DNA from: Plantago ovata
Lineage: Eukaryota; Streptophyta; Magnoliopsida; Lamiales; Plantaginaceae
DNA length: 64,000 nt
Assembly: GCA_028274465.1 (NCBI GenBank)
Contig: CM051456.1
Location: forward strand, 68,124,753 to 68,188,752
Reading direction: 5' to 3'
Within the stretch, counting starts at the first letter, position 1. The number at the start of each line of letters is the position of its first letter. A program made the position numbers and the translations under genes. Below, one piece after another: positions 53,982 through 64,000 of this stretch. Under the pieces are notes generated by a model that had not been told where the DNA came from, ran no database searches, and saw only the letters and a list, made by a program, of their open reading frames with translations.

Positions 53982-54802
53982 CACATGAACTCCTCCACAC
54001 AATGAATTGTAAATAAAAGATCTAAACAATACCATATGGCATTAAAATTGGATATGGAAAAAGATTATGATAGGTTAGAATGGAATTTTATAGATTTAGC
54101 ACTCAAAAATTTGGTTTCCCACCTAAGATAATAATGCTAATTATGAATTGTGTAAAATCAGCTTCCTTTAAAGATTTAGTAAACTCTAACTTATCACGGG
54201 ATTGGAAACCAACTAGAGGAATTAGACAAGGCGATTCTCTATCACCCTATATCTTTATTATATGCCAGAAACTTTTTGTAAATTATTTACTAAGAGAAGA
54301 TGCAAATGGAACTTTCCAAGCCTTAAAATCAAGCATACGGGGACCCAACATCCCTTATTATGCTTTGCAGATGATTGCATGATCTTCTGCAAATCTACTA
54401 AAAGCTCAATGAAAGGAATAGAGAGTTTCTTACATGAGTATGCAGAAGCTTCTGGACAGAAAATATGTTGGGAAAAATCAAGGATACTTTTTTCCCCAAA
54501 CACAAGTACAAATAGAAATCATAAAATTGTTCAGAGACTAGGGGTAGCAACGAATAAAAGACTAGATAGATATCTCGGCCTACCCTTCTTATTTGGAAAA
54601 AAGAAAGTTGATATGTTTGACCACATCATTGATAGAGTAACCAATAAAATAGACCGTTGGTATAATAGATATCTTTCTTATGCGGGAAGAGCTGTGCTCA
54701 TTGCTTAAGTTTCAAATACAGTTCCCTCATACTGTATGTCAGTAGCAAAAATGCCTACTACTTGTATAAGCCAGATTAATACATTAAATAAAAAATTTCT
54801 TT
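53982..54802 (+). pseudogene. Second L1 ORF2: RT palm and thumb
   Basis: MALKLDMEKDYDRLEWNFID (54033 on; first catalytic Asp present), TRGIRQGDSLSPYIFIICQK, LCFADDCMIFCKS (FADD box kept), SGQKICWEKSRILFSPN, YLGLPFLFGKKKVDMF, RYLSYAGRAVLIA, then TAA at 54706 and VSNTVPSYCMSVAKMP. Frame shifts once near 54370. It ends where the Tat LTR begins. Confidence 0.88.
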
Positions 54803-55689
54803 GTGTTGATAGGTAATTAGTGCTTTCCTTTGGAGCGTGGTCGTAGGGCGAAGGTTCTAGAGCGTCCTTCGCACTTCAACTGCCTTCTGTACTGTACCTA
54901 GGACCTGAGGTATAACTTAGCAAGAGGGGGGGTTAGTGCCACAAGCCCGCCTTGTCAATGATCAAGCCGGAGGGACGACTTTACGTGTAGGGAGTTGGTA
55001 GGCTTCCCTAGTAAATGTAGAGTGATAGAGTAGTGTGATGGGATGTCTTAATGATTGATACCTTGATTTGAGTGAGCCCGTATTTATACTAGCGATAGAA
55101 TATTGCCTGAGTCCTTAGGATCGTGACAAGTGTCCGACCATGATTGAGTCTCTCATGGGCTTAGGCCCATTTGAAGTGATCCATGGGCTTTGGCCCAGAT
55201 CTTCCACTGAGGTTGGCTGGGGTAAAACGGTCTTCCTTGGTACCAAAGTGCTCCTAGGGCGGGTGTCGCCCTAGTACGTACGAGGACGGGGTACTAGGGC
55301 GACCGCCGAGCTTCTAATGTCCGAGGACCACCTTTTCCTTAGGACATGTTAATTCTTCCTTGACGTAAGGAGTTATGTCCGACCACTTGTGGTAGTAGGG
55401 CAGAAGGGCACTCGTCCGACTACCAGTGCTAGTAGGACAGAAGGGCACCAAACTTGTTCCTCTCGGCGTGCTACTAGGGAGACCCTATGTAGCCGAAGGT
55501 TGTGGTGAAGCCCGAGGAGAATTTTGCTTGGCTTGCCTTTCTCCTAGCTTGTGGCTACTAGGGCTTCGTCCTGCTAGTAGGTCGTCGCCACGCTAGTAGG
55601 GCAGCTCAATGGCTAGTAGGGCAGTTGTACTTCTAGGTCGAACATAAAGACTTAGGATATTTTTCCTAGTCTCTTGTCTGGTCGAACCA
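54803..55689 (-). repeat. 3' LTR of the Tat-lineage element (right boundary approximate)
   Basis: Starts on the plus strand as TGTTGATAGGTAATTAGTGC where the L1 similarity stops. The other boundary is put at GTCGAACCA (55689) only because it gives a TG start on the minus strand; no second LTR is available to confirm it. The segment is rich in CTAGTAGGGC and CTAGTCGG-like words (55380-55640). Confidence 0.5.
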
Positions 55690-55972
55690 TGGTAAGTTCG
55701 ACTACTCCCTTGTTTTCTTTTACTTCTGCTCTCTTATGTGTGACCGTTATGTTTCCCGTACTTGTGCTCGCTCATATATGTTTTCTTTCTTAGTCGCTCC
55801 CTTTTAATATTCTCGCGGCCCCTCTTCTCCCTATGTGGTAGTCGTACCCTTAATGTTTCATCGTCATCGCGCATCTCAATTATGAGACTTGGACTTAAAA
55901 CATACTTAAACGGACCTCTCGGACTTTACATAACCGACGTTGATTGATGCTTTTCCTCTTCCTTTGTTTAGG

Positions 55973-58900
55973 ATGTCCGAGAGGAGCGATAGCGAGAACA
56001 TGTCCGAGGGGCGCGGGTATGCGGACAACAGTAGTTCATTATCCGCGAGTTTTCTGGATAACGAGCTGCCCGTGGTTGAGGTGCCTGAGGAAGAAGAAGA
56101 GGTTGTGAGTACCCCTCCAGAGGATAGGCTCGTCGCCCGGTCACGGGATGAGTATGATTTAGACGATTCTTTTATCAACGACGAGGTAGAGGAGGGAGCC
56201 ACTCATAACGTTCCGCCCGAGATGATGAATGCAGCTTCTGGGATTCTCGGACACGATTATCGGGCAGGTGGTCGACCTGACCCTTTAGAGCCCCGGGTCA
56301 ACATCTTAGGGGATGATGTACTCGTGATCAAAAATCCTGAGATTCTCCCAATTGATGGGAAATCTTCTCCTGGTAAAATTGGAAGTCCGAGTCCTATGAG
56401 GTATTTGCCTCAAGGTTACTACAAGAGGGTGGTGACCCTCTCGTCCGACGAAGAGATTCGTCGACCGCCTACAAATATTGACGAGGCCGATCCGAGCAGG
56501 AGTAAGCATGCACCTTATGTGCACAACGAAGGTAGTGACTCCGTCTTTGGGGGCCACGATGATATTTCTCCGGAAGTGTCCGAGGGAAACTCTAAGAGGA
56601 GTCGGGACCAAGGGGATGTGCCGCCTGAGACTGAAGAAGGCGAGGAAGAGGAAGAGTGCGAGGCCGCCAATCAAGTGTCCACGTCCGAGGACGTTGGGAA
56701 TTCACGTTCTGCACCGAGGAGGAAAAGGAGAAGAAAAGGAGAATCAATCCCTCCTAAGTTTGCCAAGGATGTTCGTCCGAGGGGTGCTGCTTCCACGGAC
56801 GCAAAGTTTACTCGGCCTGTTTCAGAGTGTCACCATCCGGATCCTGATGGCGAGTTGAACGAGGACGGTGTTATCCCCACTGTGGCGACTACCGTTTCCG
56901 AGGAGGAAATTCCTCATCTTAGATGGATTTACTCTTTGCCTGAGTCTAAGATTAAGATACTCCTTCCATCGCCCGCCCAGACGTTTTAGAACCCGTCGTC
57001 CGGGTACATGTCCGTTCACACGATGTCCTTCGAACGAGTATGGTGGATGCCTTTTTGGGATGCTTTCCGCGATCTTTTCAATGACCTCGGCCTCGCTCTG
57101 GCTCAAATAATTCCGAGTTTGCTCGACACTTTAGTTTGCTACGGGGTCTTCTGTCATATCCGAGGAATCCCTGTGAATTCTTCGACATTTATACAACTTT
57201 TCCGAGTGTCGGTTAGCCCGGGGAACCCGCATTTTTACTTTTTCTCTACTAGGCCGGGTTTTGCCTTCCTAAAGGAGGCTCCGTCCTCGATCGGGTGTCA
57301 GTGGTGGTCGCGCTATTTTTATGTCCGCAAGGCGCGACAACCCGGCATGACTGACGAGCAGTTGGATTGGGGTGTCCCCAAAAAGTTCTTCCGAGGTGCT
57401 TGGGTTGGTAAGTCGACCGCCGCCGAGATGGCTCCTTGTGCGGTTCGATACCAAAGGGAGAACTTGCTTCCGAACCCCAAGAGATACTATTGGGCCTTGA
57501 ACCTTCACCCTTTGCCTTACTTGGAAAATTTGACCGAGCCCGTGTATTGTGGTTTTAAAAAGGATTTCAGTAAGTCCACTTTCTTCTCTTCCTGCCCGAG
57601 TAGTGTGCTTTAGATGCCTTTTCATACTTAGTTAATTTTGCATTCCTTTGCTTGTCGCTCCTTTTGTGTTTTTATTTGGTCCTCGGACCTTGATGTACTT
57701 GCGCACTAATCTTCTTTTTCTTTGCAGACTATTGGCTTAAGTGGATCATGTCTGAAACGCTCGAGGCTGGGAGAAGGTAGCGCGCCGCTCAACGCAAGCT
57801 CGTCCAACAGCAGAGGTTGGACAAAGTTATGAATTCGCCTTCGCAGCTTCCTTGCGATCCTCCTCGCAATGCTTCTGTCCACAAGGACGAAATGCCTCGT
57901 TGGGAGCAGGAGGGCGAGCCTCCTCTGGAGATGGCTCTTCCTCAAACCAAAAAGGCTGATGACAAGCCTAAGGACGATAAAAAGTCCAAGAAAAGCAAGA
58001 GGAGCTCCGACGACAAGGGTGGTCGAGCAGCCAAGAAGTCCCGCAGGAACAAGGGCAAAGTAAAGGAGATCACCACTGATGAGGATCTCACCGACGAGGT
58101 CAACAGGATCATGGCGCTCGACGAGCTTGATCGGGCGCACGAGCTGAGTCAGGTGTCGCGCAAGGTAATTTTTTGAATACTTTGTTTTTAATTCAAGTTG
58201 CTAAGTATTGCTTCGTGCTCCGTTGTTAATTTTCATCGGTCCTCGGACTTATCTTCTAATTATTTGCAGCTCGCCGCCATTGGGAACCTTGCGGCGGACA
58301 AGGGTTCCCCGGAGGAAGTTGCTAATATCACCTCCAAGTTCAGGAAGCAAACACCCGTGCTCGAGCGCGGGAGGATGAGCTGCGGGTCGAGAAGGCCAAG
58401 GTGGCAAGCATGGAGGCCGACAACGCCAAGGCGCAGAGGCAGATGAAGGCATGGAAGGATGCTTGGAACAACCTTTCCATAAAGATGGCCCGTTTTAAAG
58501 ATGTTGTCGTTGGGTACCTCAAAGATATTCGGTACGAGGGTGCCAAGGCTTTCTATGATTCTGCCTCGTACCGCTTGAAGATGCAGGAGACGAAAGAATC
58601 GGGCGCGAGGAGGGCTTCTACTCGGCTCTTGACCAATTGAAGGCTAAAGGGCTCTTGGCCGTGGACTTCGACAGTGATGCCGCCGGCCTTCAGGACAACA
58701 AGAATGGCGACCTCACTGACTACCCGGACCAAATAGTGTCCGACGCCGAACACAAGGCCTGTGAATTCGGATCCTTGGTTGCTAATCTTGAAGTGCCTTA
58801 CCCTGCGAAGGTCGGCCTGCTTCCTTCTTCGGTGCCTGAGGTGTTGTGCGTTGGATACTCGAGCCGTTCGACAAGTGTTGTCATCGCAACACTAGGTGGC

Positions 58901-59127
58901 TAGCTCTTCCCGGTCCTGTCCTTGGCCGTGACTACACTTTGGAGGAGCCCGAGGTTATCAAGTTCCAACAGACCCTTGAGGCAGAAAAGCGCGCGGCGGG
59001 ATCTGGTGCTAGTCGAGCTGGAGGGGTGAGTCAAGCTTCTGGAGGCGGCAGTCGATTGGGCGAAGGGCAAGATGTTCAGAGATCTCCTCCCAAGTCGCCT
59101 GAGCAATCTTGTAGTCGTTCGGGTTGA
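55973..59127 (+). CDS. Antisense extra gene of the Tat element, spliced, with in-frame stops
   Basis: Proposed exons 55973-57569, 57728-58164 and 58270 to about 59127. The ATG at 55973 starts MSERSDSENMSEGRGYADNS; a long acidic region with a basic RRKRRRKG patch follows. After TAG 56987 the same frame gives SVHTMSFERVWWMPFWDAFR, LALAQIIPSLLDTLVCYGVF, GNPHFYFFSTRPGFAFLKEA and WWSRYFYVRKAR, a domain seen in extra ORFs of Tat elements. Donor GTAAGT at 57570 and acceptor TTTGCAG at 57727 restore the frame (NYWLKWIMSE); TAG at 57776; second intron 58165-58269. Then a lysine-rich stretch and a heptad-like coiled coil (KVASMEADNAKAQRQMKAWK). A frameshift near 58370 and later stops show decay. Role unknown; it is transcribed opposite to pol if at all. 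Confidence 0.65.
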
Positions 59128-60328
59128 TGGCCGAGTATGCTCGGTAAAACTTGTAAAAAATGGACAAGTCTTTTGTTTTGCTAGTCGAATAGTTTAATTT
59201 CTGCTTAACTTATTCGGCCCTTTGTGGCGTTCTCGGAAGAGCTCTTTTTGATGCCCCGCTCAGTTGGGTTCATATCTTTTGTAAATCAACTATGCTCTTC
59301 CTTTTGCCCGACGAGGCCTTATGCTAATCGCTCTTTTATGTCACTTTTTCCTTGCATTCTTCATCTTTAACTTTGCCATGTCGCAAAGTATTATGCAAGT
59401 TTTCATAAGATGCTTCTGCAGGTACTTGTTTCTCATTCATTGTACTTATAAAAAATTACAATTGTGGGACGTCCGACGCTTGCAATGTAGCTTTTACTTC
59501 GCATACCTGGCTCAACTTAGTGGTTGGTCGGTCCTTTATACTGCATGCGTAGTCGAACCACCTTAGCACTTCACGTGCTTCACGACGCTTAGAGGCTTGT
59601 CGTAGCCTCTTCTTCCTTTTTGAAAAATTTCCTAAGTATAGAAATTTTCCAGTCGGGCGCCTTGCTGGTCGATCACCTTTGCTAGTCGGCCGGTATGTGT
59701 TTGCGGAGAACTTCGCCAAAATTTCACCAATTATGGAGTCGTGCTACTCGGGCGCATCAATCCCTTGATGCCTTCGGACGCTTTTGAACGCATGCTAGTC
59801 GAGCAAGGGTAATTGACATTGTAGTCGGCCCTTAGGTAATTAAGTGTGTCGTCGAGCACACTTTTTCTTCCTTACAATTTTTCTCCAAAAAATCCAAGGA
59901 AAAAACTTCTTATGGTCGTCGGATTAGTTATGGTCCTCGGACCACTTTAAGGTTGCCCGAGGAGCGGATCGTCGACCATTCTGCGTCCGGGGACCTCGAA
60001 AAAATTTTCCTGAGACATCTTTTTCTTGTCTTGAAAAATTGAGAAGATTAGAATTTTTTGCCTTTCGACCATTATTTATTTCCTTCGGAGCCCCTTATCT
60101 AGTTTCACATTTTGTGTTGCCTTTTGTGATCTTATATCTGCCTTTCGCGCAAGAAAGACAATACTTCAAACTGAAAAAGTTGCATTGATTTGACGGAAAT
60201 TCAATTACAACGGTGGGCTTCGAGGCCATGCCAAAGGGCGAAACAAAAACTGAACTAGAAATCATAAACTAGCGAGAGGGGGCCTTCCACAGGAGCTCAT
60301 CAAAACCTTGCATAATTTCCAATGCCTT
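59128..60328 (-). other. Non-coding region between the Tat integrase and the antisense gene
   Basis: No supported ORF on either strand. Repeated CTAGTCG/GTCGGAC words (59640-59990) match vocabulary in the 3' LTR. It would be 3' UTR of pol and 3' end of the antisense transcript. Confidence 0.55.
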
Positions 60329-61207
60329 CTAAGCATAAAACCTCTGGAGATTGGTGGTGTTCCAAGTGTTCTTCAACTCATTTCCTTCGGCATCCTCCAA
60401 GCGATAACTTCCATTGGAATTGGCTTCCACTATCTTGTAAGGGCCTTCCCACTTGGGTTCCATCTTGTGTGGATTTCCTAGGATGTCCGCCTTGCGGAGT
60501 ACCAAGTCCCCAACTTGAAAATCTCTGTCCTTGACATGCTTGTTGTAGGCCTTTGAGACAATGTCTTGGTAGCGCAAGACGTTTGCCAATGCTGTGGTCC
60601 TTGACTCTTTGAGCATTTCAAGGTCGAACATTCTTGCTTCATGGTTGTCCTCCGGTTGGTAGCCTTGAATTCTCAATGTCTCTTGCACAATCTCAGCCGG
60701 GATTACTGCCTCCGAACCATAGACAAGGGAGAATGGAGTTTCCCTTGTAGCTGTCTTTGAAGTAGTGCGGTAGGCCCAGAGGACGCCATCGAGTTGCTCG
60801 ACCCAACTTCCTTGGTACGCTGAAAACCTTTTCTTCAAGCTCCTCACGAGCGTCTTGTTGGTGGACTCGGTTTGGCCATTAGCTTGGGGATATCCCACTG
60901 AAGTAAAGCGCCTTTCGATCTTCATCCTCTCGCAGCATGCGTTGAACTTGGCTCCGGAGAACTGAGAATCGTTGTCGGACACAAGGACCCTTGGTAGGCC
61001 AAACCTACACACAATATTCCTCCATACAAAGTCCATGACTTTCTTCTCGCTAATCACTGAAACCCTTCCGCCTCTGCCCATTTGCTGAAATATTCTACGG
61101 CGACAATGATAAATTTCTTCTGTTCGGTTCCTTTGGGCAATGGTCCGACTATGTCAATTCCCCATGTGTCAAAGGGGCATGTGATCTTGTAGGGAATGAG
61201 TGGATTT
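60329..61207 (-). pseudogene. Tat-lineage Gypsy integrase core and C-terminal domain
   Basis: From 61207 downward, in-frame pieces include YKITCPFDTWGIDIVGPLPK (first Asp), IIVAVEYFSKWAEAE, then after a frameshift near 61075 VLVSDNDSQFSGAKFNACCE (second Asp), VGYPQANGQTESTNKTL (Glu), LDGVLWAYRTTSKTATRETP, FSLVYGSEAVIPAEI, and the C-terminal DFQVGDLVLRK and KWEGPYKIVEANSNGSYRL, ending LQRFYA at 60329. The D,D35E triad is intact. Its N-terminal zinc finger is beyond the solo LTR. Confidence 0.9.
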
Positions 61208-63315
61208 TGATAGTGTATATGTCCTAGAGACATTCTTTATTAAGGGCATACAGCCCTTATTAAGGGCATATATGTACTATTACACAGGTCAACATAATAT
61301 AATATATGTTTGTTTGTTTGACTATTGAGTATCACTTCATATTTATATTACACCAGGCATACAACATGTCATATCTGTATTCCTGTCTGTATTGATATCA
61401 AACATGTCCCCTCGGATAGATGACCGATCACACAGATAGTGGGAGCTATGTGAGTTATCATCTATCCCAAACTCTCCCTAGTCGAGGTTCATCTCGGATG
61501 TAGAGGTCTGAATGAACCAGGTGAGACTAGTATGCGTGGAGGTTATAGTTGTTAGAGCAAGTGTGAGCCGATCCCACGGCCACGGAACGGATTGTTAGAC
61601 AATCTAGAAACGTTCCCATAACTCCGCATAGTTGTTCGAAGGGTGATTACCGAACAATGGAAGTACCCACCGGAAACTCCCATAGATGTATACTCTACAC
61701 CGAAGTGTCTATGGGAACCGGAAAGTTGTCGAAGTGATGCCAGTCGTCCTTTGGACTTACAGGACTTTATCATCACATTTGTTGCCCCATATCCTTGGTG
61801 GACCCGTCGATGTCAGCTCTGAATAAGCAGTTGACCCAAGACACGATCCAGGATTATGGCTACATACAAATGGGGGTGATAAGTGATTCTGTGAAGGATT
61901 CATCTCTCACGTGTAGCACAGGAGAGCACTGCTCATAGTCGTTCATAGTTGTGATTGGTTAAACCGCTGGCCAGTGTATCAATATTATTATGATAGTCAT
62001 AATAGATATTGGATTCACCAAGCAACTCACTGAAGACGCCCGTGGATGTATTATTGGGATAGACACATCATCAATCCTAGATGCATTCGAGTCAGTCAGA
62101 TGAAGGGACGTTACCATCGCCGCGTTGAGCGCAACAAACTTCACAACGAAAGGGTTTGCTTTGAGAAACCTCTCAAACGTCCTCATGTATTAATATTGCA
62201 AATGGAACCGTCTAGGAATTCCATGTTGCCTAGTGTAGCCCTTGCTTAATACAATGAGGCCCTATGGGTCACACTATGTGGTAATTCAGCTTATCCGAAT
62301 ATCCTTGAAGATGGAATCGCAATTAATTTAGAATTAATTGTGATTGATGAATTATAATTGATTTGGAATTAATTATAATTATTTGTGGCTCAATTAATAA
62401 TTTGGAATTATTAATTGAGTTGATTGATTAATTGTATTTTATGTAAATACATTTAAAAGATTATATTTTAGAAATATAATAGAGGTTTGATTTGAAAGGA
62501 TATATTAATTTAGAATTAATATATGCACATGGGCAAAATCTACTTAGAGTTTGAATTGCCTTCGAATTATAAGTGGGTCCCAAAATTGGGACCCACATAC
62601 TCCCCCTTGGCCGGCCGTGTGTAGTAGTAGTATGGGAGGGAGTTTCGACTCCTTCCCATATTAGAAGTCAAGGGTTAAGTTAGATTTTCCTATTTGAGTT
62701 CTAACTTAATTGGGAATGAATCTAGACTTAAATTGGTTTCCTTGTGCAATAAAAATTAGAGTTCTTATTCCTTTATGAAGTCTAAAAGAATCTTCTTTAG
62801 GCTTCTATTGACTACTATATAAGTAGGTCATTAGAGAGCTTTTTCAATGCCGAATTCTTAGAGAATTATTCGACCTTTCTTAGAGAAAATAAAAATCTCT
62901 CCCCTACCTCTATACCCTAGCCGCGCGCGCCACTCTCCACCGGAGGAAAATCGCCGCCCCATCTTCTTGGCCACATAAAGAATATCCTAACATTCTTTCC
63001 GATAAGCTGTTCATCCGTGGATACCAAGGTTGAGGTTCAAAGAACTGGAAACTAACTTTTATTGTCTTGCAGATAATCAAAGTATTGCAGATATCTTCGA
63101 CTTCGATGAAGGAGAAGATTCACCGGACTATTACGAAGACTTCATCGATTGGCATATCGATTCAATACCTATTCTTGCTTTTGTAGTATTGTAAGTCTTC
63201 TGATTAATGTGTTTATTATATACGTTATATGCATGATCAATTAACCTGCATGTTAAGAAAATTTTTGAAATTCCGCTGCGTACCCTAGCGGTAACTCTGA
63301 CCATATTTTCTTACA
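61208..63315 (+). mobile_element. Solo LTR of the Copia A family
   Basis: 2108 bp, collinear with 16962-19068 from TGATAGTGTATATG to TTTTCTTACA, lacking the element interior. Flanking 5-mers are GATTT and GTCTT, so no clean TSD remains. It sits between the zinc finger and the core of the Tat integrase. The GCGCGC/AAGGAG hairpin region is diverged here. Confidence 0.9.
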
Positions 63316-64000
63316 GTCTTGCGGGCGCACGATCAGGGGTTGCAAAGTATTGGCATTCTTCGCACTTGCTCACAATTTGTGTTGCGTCCTCTCTCACCGT
63401 TGGCCAATAAAATCCTCGGCGGATAATTTTCTGAGCTAAGGCTCTTCCTCCCGAATGGTTTCCACAACTCCCTTGGTGCATTTCCTCCAGGATTGCTTGG
63501 ACTTCGTTGTTGCTAACGCACCTATGGTGTGTGCCTCTAAAGGATCTCTTGTAACGATATGTCCCTTCGACGAAGTACCTTACTGCTCTTCCTATGACCC
63601 TTCTTGCTTCCCCACGGTCCCTCGGGAGGATTCCGTGCATCAGATAGGCCGCGATAGGTTGCATCCAACTTGGGGTCGTATCGATAGTGAACATGCCTTG
63701 CGCACATTTTTGAGAACTTGCGATGGACGAAAGCTCCATCTTCAGAAGTATAACATTCCGAGTGTCTACGCCTCCGGACGCAGATGCATATTTTGACAAG
63801 GCATCCGCCTTACCATTGAATTCTCTAGCAAATGTTTCCACTTGGAATTCCTCAAAGTGTGCCATTTCTTTATTGATAGCGTCCTTGTACTCTAGCAAGG
63901 AGCTCTTCTTTGCTTTGAATGCTCCAGACAGCTGCCTTTCGGCCAATTGTGAGTCGGTAAAAAGTTTGATTTTCTTCACTTGAAGTGATTTGGCCATCCG
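63316..64000 (-). pseudogene. Tat-lineage Gypsy RNase H end and integrase H2C2 zinc finger (partial at window edge)
   Basis: From 63997 downward: KKIKLFTDSQLAERQLSGAF and FAREFNGKADALSKYASASG (RNase H), WMQPIAAYLMHGILPRDRGE and RAVRYFVEGTYRYKRSF, then the H2C2 finger ILEEMHQGSCGNHSGGRALA, RRGFYWPTVREDA, CEECQYFATPDRAPA. The frame is fully open to the window end, so this part looks young. RNase H continues beyond 64000. Confidence 0.9.

Larger units (their letters stand above)
31021..54802 (+). mobile_element. Second L1-type LINE, 5' part missing, split by the Sirevirus-like Copia and cut by the Tat element
   Basis: Plus-strand pieces 31021-32325 and 53982-54802 form one ORF2 once 32326-53981 is removed (TSD CACAT on both sides). 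The element ends abruptly at the LTR of the Tat element, so zf-RVT, RNase H and the tail are missing from the window. It differs clearly in sequence from the L1 on the minus strand. Confidence 0.75.
54803..64000 (-). mobile_element. Tat-lineage Gypsy element, 3' part, with antisense gene
   Basis: On the minus strand: RNase H and integrase zinc finger (64000-63316), integrase core and C-terminus (61207-60329), a 5-kb region containing a plus-strand gene, then the 3' LTR (about 55689-54803). An extra antisense ORF between pol and the 3' LTR is characteristic of Tat-lineage elements (Grande, Retand type). The 5' LTR, gag, PR and RT lie outside the window. It interrupts the second L1. Confidence 0.8.

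Noticed and set aside
56306..57106. Minus-strand ORFs over the Tat antisense gene
   Set aside because: Although pol runs on the minus strand, these frames carry no gag, pol or known motif; the plus-strand frame has the consistent domain and splice sites.
16962..63315. Segmental duplication of host DNA (17-19 kb, 23.6-25.7 kb and 61-63 kb similar)
   Set aside because: The three copies begin TGATAG and end TTACA and two flank an element interior; they are LTRs of one Copia family.

Overview
This is nuclear DNA of a flowering plant, probably a eudicot but the species cannot be told. The evidence is a plant C2-domain gene split by GT-AG introns, Cassandra-type TRIMs, a Stowaway MITE, plant-lineage Copia (including Sirevirus-like) and Gypsy (Athila-like and Tat-like) retrotransposons, and L1 LINEs. 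Only one host gene is visible: the last three exons of a synaptotagmin/NTMC2-type membrane-contact protein at 490-1520. Almost everything after about 2.8 kb is mobile DNA, much of it nested.

Layout. 1-1520: 3' end of the C2 gene; 1521-2801: its 3' flank with a 51-bp tandem duplication and a GGTCCGGTCT-rich repeat. 2802-5801: two 5'-truncated LINE copies, tail to tail, with an RLE-type (restriction-like) endonuclease C-terminus and (TAA)n flanks. 6250-6928: a hAT-like fragment and a Stowaway MITE. 6966 to about 30500, minus strand: one L1 LINE (ORF1, AP endonuclease, RT, zf-RVT, RNase H) split by four insertions: Copia B (7462-11360, lacks RT), a TRIM composite (13574-16621), Copia A (16962-25748, itself carrying a 9-bp-TSD DNA element) and a solo Gypsy LTR (27781-29149). 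Removing them leaves about 6.4 kb, the usual size of a complete plant L1.

About 31021-54802, plus strand: a second, decayed L1 split by a 15.5-kb Sirevirus-like Copia (32326-53981, TSD CACAT). That Copia is split inside its integrase by a 6.2-kb Athila-like gag-protease element (37300-43458, TSD ACACC). 54803-64000: the 3' part of a Tat-lineage Gypsy element on the minus strand (RNase H, integrase, 3' LTR), with an antisense, apparently spliced extra gene on the plus strand (55973-59127) and a 2.1-kb solo LTR of the Copia A family in its integrase (61208-63315).

The elements do not form a pathway. Their relations are those of insertion order, read from target-site duplications (TSDs) and from reading frames that rejoin once insertions are removed. 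The most notable observations are the RLE-type LINE in (TAA)n tracts, the RT-less Copia B whose LTRs differ at only two positions, the composite block bounded by two different TRIM families but one ATATG duplication, the TTGCTGA...TCAGCAA palindrome array of the Sirevirus-like element, and the spliced antisense gene of the Tat element. All domain calls come from reading motifs by eye; no database search was run.
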